Part shown: positions 52,470 to 59,261 of the stretch, one piece after another
Layout of the letters: every line of letters starts with the position of its first letter
Numbering within the stretch: the first letter of the stretch is position 1
Made by a program: the position numbers and the translations under genes
NCBI GenBank assembly: GCA_016197205.1
Contig: JACPWG010000070.1
Span: forward strand, 1 to 59,261
Direction: 5' to 3'
Origin: Planctomycetota bacterium
GTDB taxonomy: Bacteria; Planctomycetota; MHYJ01; WSZJ01; JACPWG01
Length of the DNA stretch: 59,261 nucleotides
The notes under the pieces: model-generated
Database searches by the model: none
What the model saw: the letters and a program-made list of their open reading frames with translations, nothing else
What the model was told of the DNA's origin: nothing

Positions 52470-53816
52470 CTACGGCCCCGGCCGCGTCGAGAGGTTCTCG
52501 AACCGGGCGAAGTCCTTCAGGAACGCGACTTCAACGGAGCCGACGGGGCCGTTTCGCTGCTTCGCGATGATGACGTCGGCCAGTCCGGGGCGGGTGTTCG
52601 GGACGTAGTACTCCTCGCGGTAGAGCAGCATCACCACGTCCGCGTCCTGCTCGATCGAGCCGGATTCGCGCAGGTCCGAGAGCCGCGGCCTCCGGTCCTC
52701 GCGCGCCTCGGGGGCACGGCTGAGCTGCGCGAGCGCGATGACGGGGGCCGACAGCTCGCGCGCGAGGGATTTCAGCGAGCGCGAAATCATCGCGACCTCG
52801 CGCTCGCGGCTCTCCGCGCTCTTCGACTCCATGAGTTGCAGGTAGTCCACGACGACGAGCTGGATGTCCTGGCTGGACTGGAGCCGCCGCGCGCGCGCGC
52901 GCAGGTCGAGGATCGAGAGCGCGCTCGAGTCGTCGATGAAGATCGGGGCTTCCGAGAAGCTCCCGGCCGCCAGCATGAGCTGCGCGAAATCCCCTTCCGA
53001 GATCAGCCCCTTCCGGAGGCTGTGGGAGCTGATCCGGGCGCGCGAGCAGACCATGTTCAGCGCGATCGTGCGCGCGTCCATTTCCATGCTGAAGAGGAGG
53101 CACGGGCGCCGCTCCTCCACGCCCACTTGCTCCAGGATGCGCAGGGCGAAGCTCGTTTTCCCCATGCTGGGCCGGCCCGCGATGATCATGAGCTGCGACG
53201 GCTGCATCCCGGAGATCAGCTCGTCCAGCTCGAAGAAGCCCGTGGGCAGGCCCGTGAGGCGGTTGCCGCGCTCGCGCGCGTCCCGCGCGTCGTGGAGTTG
53301 GCGGAAGGCCTCCCGCAGCACCTCCTCGATCTTCATCGGCTCCGTCCGGTCCTTGCGCTTCACGACTTCGAAGATCGAGCGCTCGGACCGGTCAAGCAGC
53401 GCGTCCACGTCCCCTTGACCCTGCCCGGCATCCCGCAGGATGTTGTAGCAGGCGTTCATGAGCCCCCGGAGCGAGGCCTTGTCCTTCACGATCTTCGCGT
53501 ACGCCTCGGCGTTGGCCGCCGACGGCACGGAGTCGGTAAGGGACGCGAGGTAGTCGACGCCGCCGACCTTGTCGAGCATGCCCCGGCGCGAGAGCTCGTC
53601 CCGCAGGATCACGATGTCGATCGGCTTCCGCTCGTCGTGGAGCCGGACCATGACCTCGAAGATCTCCTGGTGGGCGGGGCGGTAGAAGGCCTCGCGGTCC
53701 AGGACCTGCACGACGGCGTCGACGGCGTTGTTGTCGAGCAGGAGCGAGCCGAGCAGGCAGACCTCGGCCTCGATGTCCTGGGGCGGCTGGCGGTCGGCGG
53801 GCACATCCGGAGGCAT
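52470..53816 (-). CDS. dnaB: Replicative DNA helicase DnaB
   Basis: The hexameric helicase that unwinds DNA at the replication fork. The 448-residue product has the N-terminal DnaB domain (PPQDIEAEVCLLGSLLLDN, then the LASLTDSVPSAANAEAYAKIV) and the RecA-like C-terminal domain with GRPSMGKTSFALRI (Walker A), LVVVDYLQLM (Walker B) and LRESGSIEQDADVVMLLYR. No intein is present. It lies downstream of rplI, a common order. The ATG has no clear Shine-Dalgarno and follows a GAATTGAGAATTGAG word repeat (53838-53870). Confidence 0.95.
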   Translation of the reverse strand: MPPDVPADRQPPQDIEAEVCLLGSLLLDNNAVDAVVQVLDREAFYRPAHQEIFEVMVRLHDERKPIDIVILRDELSRRGMLDKVGGVDYLASLTDSVPSAANAEAYAKIVKDKASLRGLMNACYNILRDAGQGQGDVDALLDRSERSIFEVVKRKDRTEPMKIEEVLREAFRQLHDARDARERGNRLTGLPTGFFELDELISGMQPSQLMIIAGRPSMGKTSFALRILEQVGVEERRPCLLFSMEMDARTIALNMVCSRARISSHSLRKGLISEGDFAQLMLAAGSFSEAPIFIDDSSALSILDLRARARRLQSSQDIQLVVVDYLQLMESKSAESREREVAMISRSLKSLARELSAPVIALAQLSRAPEAREDRRPRLSDLRESGSIEQDADVVMLLYREEYYVPNTRPGLADVIIAKQRNGPVGSVEVAFLKDFARFENLSTRPGP

Positions 53817-54138
53817 GGGAGACCGTGCTGGGGAATGGAGATTGGAGAATTGAGAATTGAGAATTGAGAATTGGGCCCCAACGAGACACTCGTATTCGTC
53901 GAGCGCGAAGCGGGGCTGGGAACTCTCATCCCGCGCGGAAGAGTGGGTAAAGAGTCCGGAGTCGTAAGTCTTTTTTTACCGCAGAGACGCGGAGACGCTG
54001 AGGACTGTCGTGGTACGAGCGGTCCTCTGCGCCTCTGCGTCTCTGCGGTTCGTCCCCCGGGTCCTTTGGCCCCGAGCATCCACTTTGCCGCTCGACCTTT
54101 CCGTCGAGGGGCTCGAGACTTCGCCGTTTGAAAGCGAA
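53817..54138. repeat. Repeat region between rplI and dnaB
   Basis: No gene is supported. AGAATTGAGAATTGAGAATT words lie at 53838-53870. ACCGCAGAGACGCGGAGACG (from 53977) faces its inverted form CGCCTCTGCGTCTCTGCGGT (54031-54050), which could form a long hairpin in RNA. Confidence 0.7.
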
Positions 54139-54173
54139 CCGGAGCGGTCGCCGTTCGCCTGCGACCGCTCCGG
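54139..54173. terminator. Hairpin terminator after rplI
   Basis: CCGGAGCGGTCGC (54139-54151) and GCGACCGCTCCGG (54161-54173) form a perfect 13-bp stem with a nine-base loop. On the plus strand it is followed by TGTTTCTGGTCTTTTTTT. On the minus strand, that of rplI, the tail is only partly T-rich. It lies about 28 bp past the rplI stop. Confidence 0.65.
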
Positions 54174-54200
54174 TGTTTCTGGTCTTTTTTTCGGGTGGGG

Positions 54201-54725
54201 CTACGCGCCCGCGGGCGCTTGCGCCGTCGCCTCGCCCGCCTTCGCGTCTCCGGCGGGCGGCTTCCCCTCGCGCGACTCGACCACCCATACCTTGCACTTC
54301 GGCGTCACCTGCGGGTGCAGCCGGACCGACACCTCGTACACGCCCAGTTCCTTGATCGGGTTCTCGATGTCGATCAGCTTCGGGTCGACCTCGACGCCTT
54401 CCTTCTTGATGGCGTCGGCGATCATGTGCGTGGTGATCGCGCCGAAGAGCACGCCCTCTTCGTTCGCCACCGCCTCGATCGTGCAGCTCGCGGCCTCGAC
54501 CTTGGTCGCGAGGGCCGTCGCCGCCTGCTTCTCGCGGGCCTCGCGCTTGACCAGGCGCCGCTTCTCGTGCTCCAGTTCCTTCATCTTCTCCGAGGTCGGC
54601 AGCGACGCCATCCGCCGCGGGAAGAGATAGTTCCGGGCGAAGCCGGGCGTCACCCGCACCACCTCGCCGCGCTTGCCGAGCTTGTCCACGTCCTGCCACA
54701 GGACGACTTTCAAGGGGGTCGCCAT
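54201..54725 (-). CDS. rplI: 50S ribosomal protein L9
   Basis: A 174-residue L9: KVVLWQDVDKLGKRGEVVRV and FARNYLFPRRMA are the conserved N-terminal RNA-binding domain, followed by the long connecting helix and the C-terminal domain (LFGAITTHMIADAIKKEG, then ELGVYEVSVRLHPQV). A short Ala/Gly-rich tail extends it. ATG 54725 is chosen because it gives the standard N-terminus with GAGG upstream. Confidence 0.95.
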   Translation of the reverse strand: MATPLKVVLWQDVDKLGKRGEVVRVTPGFARNYLFPRRMASLPTSEKMKELEHEKRRLVKREAREKQAATALATKVEAASCTIEAVANEEGVLFGAITTHMIADAIKKEGVEVDPKLIDIENPIKELGVYEVSVRLHPQVTPKCKVWVVESREGKPPAGDAKAGEATAQAPAGA

Positions 54726-54820
54726 GGATGCCTCGCAGGGTTTCTTTGGTGCTGAAAGGGAAGAAGGACGGCCGCCTGCCCGGGCGGCTAGCGGCCTGTT
54801 GACGAATTCCCGCCGCCAGG

Positions 54821-54848
54821 CCTGGGGGCGCGGCCCTCCGGCCCGCGC
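54821..54848 (+). repeat. REP-like palindrome, copy 5
   Basis: CCTGGGGGCGCGGCCCTCCG then GCCCGCGC, one change from consensus. It lies between rpsR and rplI; GGCCTGTTGACGAATTCC just upstream resembles words near 58672. Confidence 0.85.
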
Positions 54849-54918
54849 CAAGGGTCACCCGAGCCGCGACCTGCCGCAACCCGGTTGACGCCGAGGTCCG
54901 AAGTCTGTCGGGGGGCCG

Positions 54919-55206
54919 CTAGGCCCCGCCCGTGTACGGCAGGAGGGCGATGTACTTCGCGCGCTTCAGCGCCCGCTTGACCGCGCGCTGGTGGCGCGCG
55001 CAGTTCCCGGACCGCTTGCGGGAGAAGAGCTTCCCCTGCGCGGTGGTCAGCTTCTGCAGGATCTGCACGTCCTTGTAGTCGATCTTCGTGATCTTTTCCC
55101 GGCAGAAGCGGCAGCGGTTGTCCTTGCGGAACTTGCGGTACTTCTTCTTGCCGGGGGCGGCCGCGCCCGCGTCGGTGCTCTCGGGAGCCATGGCCTCAGT
55201 CGTCAT
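54919..55206 (-). CDS. rpsR: 30S ribosomal protein S18
   Basis: A 95-residue S18 with IDYKDVQILQKLTTAQGKLF and the terminal RHQRAVKRALKRAKYIALLPY. The N-terminal half keeps a Cys pair (CRFCREK), so this is the C+ zinc-binding form. ATG 55206 has GAGGA upstream. It lies between ssb and rplI; rpsF, commonly first in this operon, is absent. Confidence 0.95.
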   Translation of the reverse strand: MTTEAMAPESTDAGAAAPGKKKYRKFRKDNRCRFCREKITKIDYKDVQILQKLTTAQGKLFSRKRSGNCARHQRAVKRALKRAKYIALLPYTGGA

Positions 55207-55273
55207 GCGTGTCCTCATTTCCTTCGTCAGACGAATCGGGCCGGAACCGCCGGCCCGCGGGTGTTCGAGCGGG

Positions 55274-55690
55274 CTACCAGGTCTCCGGGGGAGGTTCCAT
55301 CGGTGGCGGCGGGGCTTCGGCCGCCGCGGCGGGGCCGCCCGGCTGGCCCTCGGGGCGCGCGCCGCGTTCCAGGAATTGCACGTTGTCGGCCACAACCCGC
55401 AGCCGGCTGCGCTTCTGCTTGTCCGGCGTCTCCCACGTGTCGAGGACGAGGTGCCCCTCGATGAAGACGGGGCTCCCCTTTTTCAAGTACTGCGCCGAGA
55501 CCTCCGCGGTCCGCCGCCAGGCGGTGACGTCCACGAAACAGGTTTCTTCGCGTTTGTTTCCCTGGGCGTCGTTGAAGTTCCGATTGATGGCCATGCGCAG
55601 ATCGCAGACCGCGACCCCTTGCGGCGTATAACGCAGCTCGGGATCCGCGGTGATGCGGCCGATGAGGAGCGCTTTGTTGAGGGAAGCCAT
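55274..55690 (-). CDS. ssb: Single-stranded DNA-binding protein
   Basis: A 138-residue SSB: SLNKALLIGRITADPELRYT opens the OB-fold, DLRMAINRNF and TCFVDVTAWRRTAEV follow. The C-terminal tail is short, Pro/Glu-rich and ends ETW, not the acidic DDDIPF-type tip of E. coli SSB. It is first in the ssb-rpsR-rplI-dnaB order, driven by the promoter at 55734-55761. Confidence 0.94.
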   Translation of the reverse strand: MASLNKALLIGRITADPELRYTPQGVAVCDLRMAINRNFNDAQGNKREETCFVDVTAWRRTAEVSAQYLKKGSPVFIEGHLVLDTWETPDKQKRSRLRVVADNVQFLERGARPEGQPGGPAAAAEAPPPPMEPPPETW

Positions 55691-55733
55691 CCTCGCACCT
55701 CCCGGGTCCGGACCCTGGGGACGAAAGGGGAGG

Positions 55734-55761
55734 ATTATACGAACCCGCGTCGCGGAGTCAA
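55734..55761 (-). promoter_or_regulatory. Promoter of ssb-rpsR-rplI
   Basis: On the minus strand TTGACT (55756-55761) and a perfect TATAAT (55734-55739) are 16 bp apart, about 44 bp before the ssb ATG. The pafA-like gene ends about 160 bp further upstream. Confidence 0.7.
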
Positions 55762-55921
55762 GGGAATCCGGCCTGGCGCGTTTCGGCTCGGAAAACTCGG
55801 ACAGGCGTGCTGCGCCCGCGGCGACCGCACCGCCGGCCCTCTCCTCTCGCAGGGGAGAGGGTGCCTGCTTCCCTCCAACCTTTCCGCTCGACGCGCAAGG
55901 GTTGCAGGGTAAAGAGCTGGC

Positions 55922-57919
55922 CTACCCCAGTTCGATTTTCGTCTGGAAGGGGTCCTCGAACCGGATGCGCCGGCGCGGAGGACCCGCCAGGACGGCGCGG
56001 TCCCAGTCGATCGTGGCCTCGACCTCCCGTTCCCGGCAGAAGCGAATCACGGACGCGCGGACGGCCGCGCGCGTGGAGGACGGGGGCTCCGCGGCCGCCG
56101 CGGCCAGCGCGGGCTCGTCGAAGAGCCGGTCCATCAGCCCGCCCGCTGCGAGCTGGTGGTGATAGCCGGTCGCGGGATCCAGTTCGTGGTAGCGGAGGTC
56201 GATCTTGTGCGCGGACCAATAGGCGACGGCCAGGCGCGGGAGCTCGCCCGGCGCGATCCCGGCCGTGCCGAGCAGCGTGCGCAGCGAGCCGGCATCCACC
56301 GGGCCCGACCCGGGCGAGACCGGCCCCGAGCTTTGCCTCGCGGGCGGGCGGGCCTGGGCCGCCCGGGAGGTGGCCGCCTTGCGCGCCGGCGCGGCGGGTT
56401 CGAGGGCGGCCTCCAGCGCGCGCAGGACCTCGTCGTCGCTCCGGCCCGCAAGGGCGCCCACGTCGAGGCGGGCGGCGAGGGCTTCGAAGACCGGGGCGAG
56501 GAACGAGAGCTTCCGCCAGGCGGCCCGCTCCCCGAGCGCCTCGTCGATGAGATCGAGTTTCGCCACCCAGTCGAGATCGTGGTAGAGCAGCCGAGGGTTC
56601 TCCTCGAGCGCGTCGAGGCAGGCCGACCAGCGGCGGAGCAGGTCGGCGGTGCGGGCGCTGGGCTCGCGAAAGAACTCCTGGGCTTGCGTGAGATAGAAGC
56701 GCTGGACCTCGACCGGGGAGAGGTCCCCCCCCGCGCGGAGCGTGAGACGCGCGCCCAGGGTCGGGTCGTCGTTGACCTGGTGCAGCGCGCCGATGGGGTC
56801 GCGAAGGCGGACCGGGTCGAACCGGACCCCGGCCTCGAGCATTTCGAGGACGAGCCCCGTGAGGCCGAGCTTCAGGTAGGTCGCGACATCCGACATGTTC
56901 GAGTCGCTGAAGAGGATGTGGAGCCGCTTGCGCGGGCGGAGGACGGAGAACGGCTCCCGCAGGAAGGTCTTGATGTCGTAAATGGGGCGGAGGTGGTCGT
57001 CCCAGAAGATCCGGCACACCCTTCGGATGGCCGCGGCCTTCTGGGACAGGCGAAAGCCCGTCGCTTGCCCTTCGAAGCCGAACGCGCCGGCGCCCGTGAG
57101 GATCGGGCGCGTGACGAGGAACGGCGTGAGGTCGCGCTGGATCCGGACGAAGACCATGTTGCGGAGGAAGAGCGAGTAGAGGGTGACGAACGGGTAGAGG
57201 AGGTACTTCGAGTAGGTGCCCCAGTAGCGCAGGATGACGTCCTGGTCGATGCGGGAGAGCGCGCGTCCGACCCCCTCGAGGAGGGAGGCGAAGCGCTCGA
57301 AGAGCACGCCGACGACCGGGAGATGGCGAAGGATCGAGGTCGGAAAGTAGAGGGCGAGGCCCACGAGCAGGAACAGGAGAAAAATAAAAAATGGGAGAAA
57401 GATCGCCGCGAAGAGGGCGGCGTGGCAGAGGAGAAAGACGGGGAAGCAGCCATAGAGGAGGAGCTTCCGCAGCCCCGTCACCGGGTCGTCCACGTAGTAG
57501 TTTTCGTGGGAGCCGTAGAAATTTCCCTTCTTGTCGGTCGCATTTTTCGTGAAGGAGACCTCGCCGGGGTAGCCGCGATCGGCGAGGCGGGCGCGGAGTT
57601 GCGGCAGGGCCTCGGTCAGGATGCGGGCGCAGGCGGCGTGGTAGCAGGCGGCCTCCCACGGATCCGAGCACTCGGGCGTGGAAACTTCGACGAGGCCCTG
57701 GGAGAAGACGTGGACCTGGGCCTCATAGTGGAAGAGAGCGCCGTTTTCGAGGAAGATGCCCTTCTTCGATTGGCGCGACCGGAGCCAGCGGTAGCGGCTG
57801 CCGAGGACCTCCTCGAGGAGGTCGAAGATCTCCCGGCGCGTGGGGACGCGTCCGCCGGGGGCGGCGGGTGTGAACTGGATGGCGACCTCGGTTTCGAGGC
57901 CGAAGATGCGACGATTCAT
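55922..57919 (-). CDS. Pup-ligase-like protein (PafA family) with a hydrophobic insertion
   Basis: A 665-residue member of the PafA/Dop carboxylate-amine ligase family. Matching motifs in order: RRIFGLETEVAI (residues 3-14, ATP/Mg site), FLENGALFHYEAQVH and LVEVSTPEC, SFTKNATDKKGNFYGSHENY (122-141), DLTPFLVTRPILTGAGA (263-279), RLHILFSDSNMSDVATYLKL, DLRYHELDPATGYHHQLAAG, and the C-terminal IDWDRAVL-DPF part. Unusually, about 100 residues (146-245) interrupt the fold; residues 153-196 are strongly hydrophobic and should enter the membrane. PafA joins the C-terminal Glu of Pup to substrate lysines; Dop removes Pup. A small Pup-like gene lies upstream on the same strand. ATG 57919 has no Shine-Dalgarno and abuts a GATTGCCGATTGACGATT repeat. 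Confidence 0.82.
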   Translation of the reverse strand: MNRRIFGLETEVAIQFTPAAPGGRVPTRREIFDLLEEVLGSRYRWLRSRQSKKGIFLENGALFHYEAQVHVFSQGLVEVSTPECSDPWEAACYHAACARILTEALPQLRARLADRGYPGEVSFTKNATDKKGNFYGSHENYYVDDPVTGLRKLLLYGCFPVFLLCHAALFAAIFLPFFIFLLFLLVGLALYFPTSILRHLPVVGVLFERFASLLEGVGRALSRIDQDVILRYWGTYSKYLLYPFVTLYSLFLRNMVFVRIQRDLTPFLVTRPILTGAGAFGFEGQATGFRLSQKAAAIRRVCRIFWDDHLRPIYDIKTFLREPFSVLRPRKRLHILFSDSNMSDVATYLKLGLTGLVLEMLEAGVRFDPVRLRDPIGALHQVNDDPTLGARLTLRAGGDLSPVEVQRFYLTQAQEFFREPSARTADLLRRWSACLDALEENPRLLYHDLDWVAKLDLIDEALGERAAWRKLSFLAPVFEALAARLDVGALAGRSDDEVLRALEAALEPAAPARKAATSRAAQARPPARQSSGPVSPGSGPVDAGSLRTLLGTAGIAPGELPRLAVAYWSAHKIDLRYHELDPATGYHHQLAAGGLMDRLFDEPALAAAAAEPPSSTRAAVRASVIRFCREREVEATIDWDRAVLAGPPRRRIRFEDPFQTKIELG

Positions 57920-58150
57920 GGGGATTGCTGATTGCCGATTGACGATTGCTGATTTTACGACGGGGGTGGCTGTTGCTCGTCAGCCCCTTCCGCCGACCAG
58001 AGGCGAGTCCTCGAAAGGCGACCACAGCGATTTACGAATTCAGAAGGCGAGGGCGGATCGCCGCTGCGGACGATACGCATGCTCCGCTGTGCGGGCGAAG
58101 GGGCCGCGCGTAACCGCTGGTCAATCAGCAATGAGCATTCGTCAATCAGC
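57920..58150. repeat. Word repeats between the Pup-like and PafA-like genes
   Basis: GATTGCTGATTGCCGATTGA words (57922-57955) touch the ligase start and TCAATCAGCAATGAGCATTC words run at 58120-58152. No gene is supported between them. Confidence 0.6.
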
Positions 58151-58187
58151 AATAGAAACAGGGCCCCCCGCGAGGCAGGGGACCCTG
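58151..58187 (-). terminator. Intrinsic terminator of the Pup-like gene
   Basis: On the minus strand CAGGGTCCCC and GGGGGGCCCTG form a GC-rich stem around an eight-base loop, followed by TTTCTATT. It sits about 105 bp past the Pup-like stop and ahead of the ligase gene, which would let the small protein be made in excess. Confidence 0.65.
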
Positions 58188-58293
58188 CTGGAAGCAAAAA
58201 CAAACCTGCCGTCGACGAAGCCCTGGCGCGCCGAGGGGCCTCGGAGGGCCGTTCGGCTTGCCTGCGGAGTCGGGGCTGTCGTCGGCCGGCCGG

Positions 58294-58479
58294 CTACTCG
58301 CCGCCGCCGGGAGAGGTCCACTCGGTGACGAAGGTCTGCGCGTTCTTGCGGGCGTCGGCCATGATCTTGCGGAGGGCGGGCAGGGAGCCGGTCTCCTGCT
58401 GCTTCTCGCGGAGGCCCTCCCCGCGGTCGACAGCCGGCTGGGTGCACTTGCTCTTCAGGAGGTTCACAGCGCTCTTCAT
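58294..58479 (-). CDS. Small Pup-like modifier, 61 residues ending Gly-Gly-Gly-Glu
   Basis: The 61-residue protein is hydrophilic and mostly charged (LREKQQETGSLPALRKIMAD), and ends EWTSPGGGE. Pup is about 60-70 residues, largely disordered, and ends Gly-Gly-Gln or Gly-Gly-Glu; with a Glu already at the end, no deamidase would be needed. It lies one gene upstream of a PafA-like ligase on the same strand. ATG 58479 has AAGGAGAAG seven bases upstream, a strong promoter (58609-58637) and its own terminator, so a real, well-expressed gene is likely. It may alternatively belong to the UBact-type modifiers. Homology was not tested; the call rests on size, the C-terminus and context. It contains one Cys (residue 12). 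Confidence 0.72.
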   Translation of the reverse strand: MKSAVNLLKSKCTQPAVDRGEGLREKQQETGSLPALRKIMADARKNAQTFVTEWTSPGGGE

Positions 58480-58598
58480 AATTGCTTCTCCTTCTGTCTC
58501 CCGCTCGGCGCCGCACCGTACCCCAACGTACCGTGCCGTGCTGTTTCGGCCTCTTCTTGCGCTCTTGCGAGCGTGGGCAGCCCGGCGAGCCCCTCATG

Positions 58599-58610
58599 AT
58601 CATGCATGAT
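58599..58610. promoter_or_regulatory. Palindrome overlapping the Pup-like gene promoter
   Basis: ATCATGCATGAT is a perfect 12-bp palindrome that overlaps the -10 box and probable start of transcription. It could be an operator; no candidate regulator is adjacent. Confidence 0.4.
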
Positions 58611-58637
58611 TCTACGCGGGGCCGGCCCCGATGTCAA
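58609..58637 (-). promoter_or_regulatory. Strong promoter of the Pup-like gene
   Basis: On the minus strand TTGACA (58632-58637) and TAGAAT (58609-58614) are 17 bp apart, close to the sigma70 consensus. It gives a leader of about 120 bases before the ATG at 58479. Confidence 0.7.
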
Positions 58638-58759
58638 GGAATCAATCACGGGAAAAGCGCCTAGTGGCCTGTTGCCGAAGTCCAGAATGGGATGAGAAGG
58701 CCAGCCCCCGCGGGGTATCATTGCTGATCCCCAGGGTCAACCGGGCTTGACGCCCAGAA

Positions 58760-59261
58760 GTGGAGGCTGGCCGTGAACGAGTCTACAGTAGTGAAACCGT
58801 CGGTGCAAGAAACGATGGGGCGGAGGATGCGGAGCTTCTCGCGCGAGTCGCTCGCTTGGATCCGAAGCTGCTCTCCCCGATCCACCATCGCGACGCCGCC
58901 TCGCAGAGCGACTTGGCGCTGCTTCGCTCCCGCGACGCGCTCGTCGCCGCTCGGACGAAGTTGATCAATCATGCGCGTGGAAGCGTGAAGTCGACGGGTG
59001 ACCGTCTGTCTGCATGCTCGACCGGCGCCTTCAGCACTCGCGTTGCCGATGAGTTGCCCGAGGAATTGCGCGCTGCCCTGGCGCCCGTTGTCGACCAGGT
59101 CACTTCGCTGACGAAGCAGATCCGGGAGTTCGATCGCGTAGTGTTGGACTTGACGCTCAACAAGTACCCGCATGCGGCAAGACTCGCAACCGTCCCCGGC
59201 GTGGGAGCCCTCACCGCGCTGGCGTACGTTCTGACGATCGAAGATCCGCAGCGATTCTCGA
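58760..59261 (+). pseudogene. IS110-family transposase, N-terminally truncated, continuing past the window
   Basis: Read in frame from 58760, the product gives AELLARVARLDPKLLSPIHH, SDLALLRSRDALVAARTKLI, FDRVVLDLTLNKYPHAARLA and VPGVGALTALAYVLTIEDP, the middle part of IS110-type transposases. An in-frame stop (58748-58750) lies just upstream and the first part of the DEDD domain, with its leading catalytic aspartate, is missing. It is thus a 5'-truncated copy unless the remainder was lost by rearrangement; the 3' half is beyond the window. Confidence 0.8.

Noticed and set aside
58142..58603. Longer antisense-frame reading across the Pup-like gene
   Set aside because: It lacks a Shine-Dalgarno and would run through the terminator and promoter; the 61-residue frame has the signals.

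Overview
The window reads as a chromosomal stretch of a GC-rich, Gram-negative bacterium. It carries an outer-membrane assembly and lipid A block (bamA, ompH, an lpxC-fabZ fusion, lpxA, lpxB), Hanks-type kinases joined to other signalling domains, a Pup-ligase-like protein, and intergenic DNA full of short dispersed word repeats. That combination (LpxC-FabZ fusion, many kinases, lattices of degenerate short repeats) best fits Planctomycetota or a neighbouring candidate phylum. This is inference from gene content; no marker phylogeny was possible.

Layout. 1-138: 3' end of a group II intron. 400-7470 (+): nonulosonic (legionaminic-type) acid sugar operon. 7735-9542 (-): islet with a DUF2321/DpnII-like nuclease, a lone HicB and a ParE-type toxin-antitoxin pair, of visibly lower GC. 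10606-19362 (-): FHA-kinase-SpoIIE protein, an aldo/keto reductase fused to a chlorite-dismutase-like domain, a pseudokinase-like membrane protein and a HEAT-repeat protein. 19540-21531: Uma2 nuclease (+) and M48 peptidase (-). 21660-26125 (+): TetR regulator with its own promoter and operator, then DUF35-thiolase-thiolase-DUF35. 26418-30689 (-): coiled-coil protein, rpiA and two exported or anchored unknowns. 30806-32092 (+): secreted caspase-like protein. 32324-36681 (-): two dynamin-like GTPases. 36917-41860 (-): three sugar epimerases and a methyltransferase-glycosyltransferase fusion. 42116-50423 (-): lipid A and outer-membrane block. 50951-52228 (+): CHAD protein. 52470-55690 (-): dnaB, rplI, rpsR, ssb. 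55922-58479 (-): PafA-like ligase and a 61-residue Pup-like protein ending in Gly-Gly-Gly-Glu. 58760-end (+): N-terminally truncated IS110 transposase.

How the parts fit. Much of the window serves the cell envelope: sugar precursors (nonulosonate operon, epimerase block), lipid A synthesis, and BamA/OmpH for outer-membrane proteins. The most striking item is the Pup-like/PafA-like pair at the right end. The small protein has a strong promoter, a strong Shine-Dalgarno and its own terminator. The ligase keeps the Pup-ligase motifs but carries a long hydrophobic insertion, which suggests a membrane-associated protein-tagging system. No depupylase, ATPase ring or proteasome gene lies in the window.

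Intergenic DNA is dominated by repeats: a 166-201 bp MITE-like inverted-repeat element (three copies), a 28-bp REP-like palindrome (five copies), a palindrome built on CCGCCTGAAGGCGG, and several AT-richer degenerate word repeats at gene borders. No tRNA, rRNA or CRISPR array was found.
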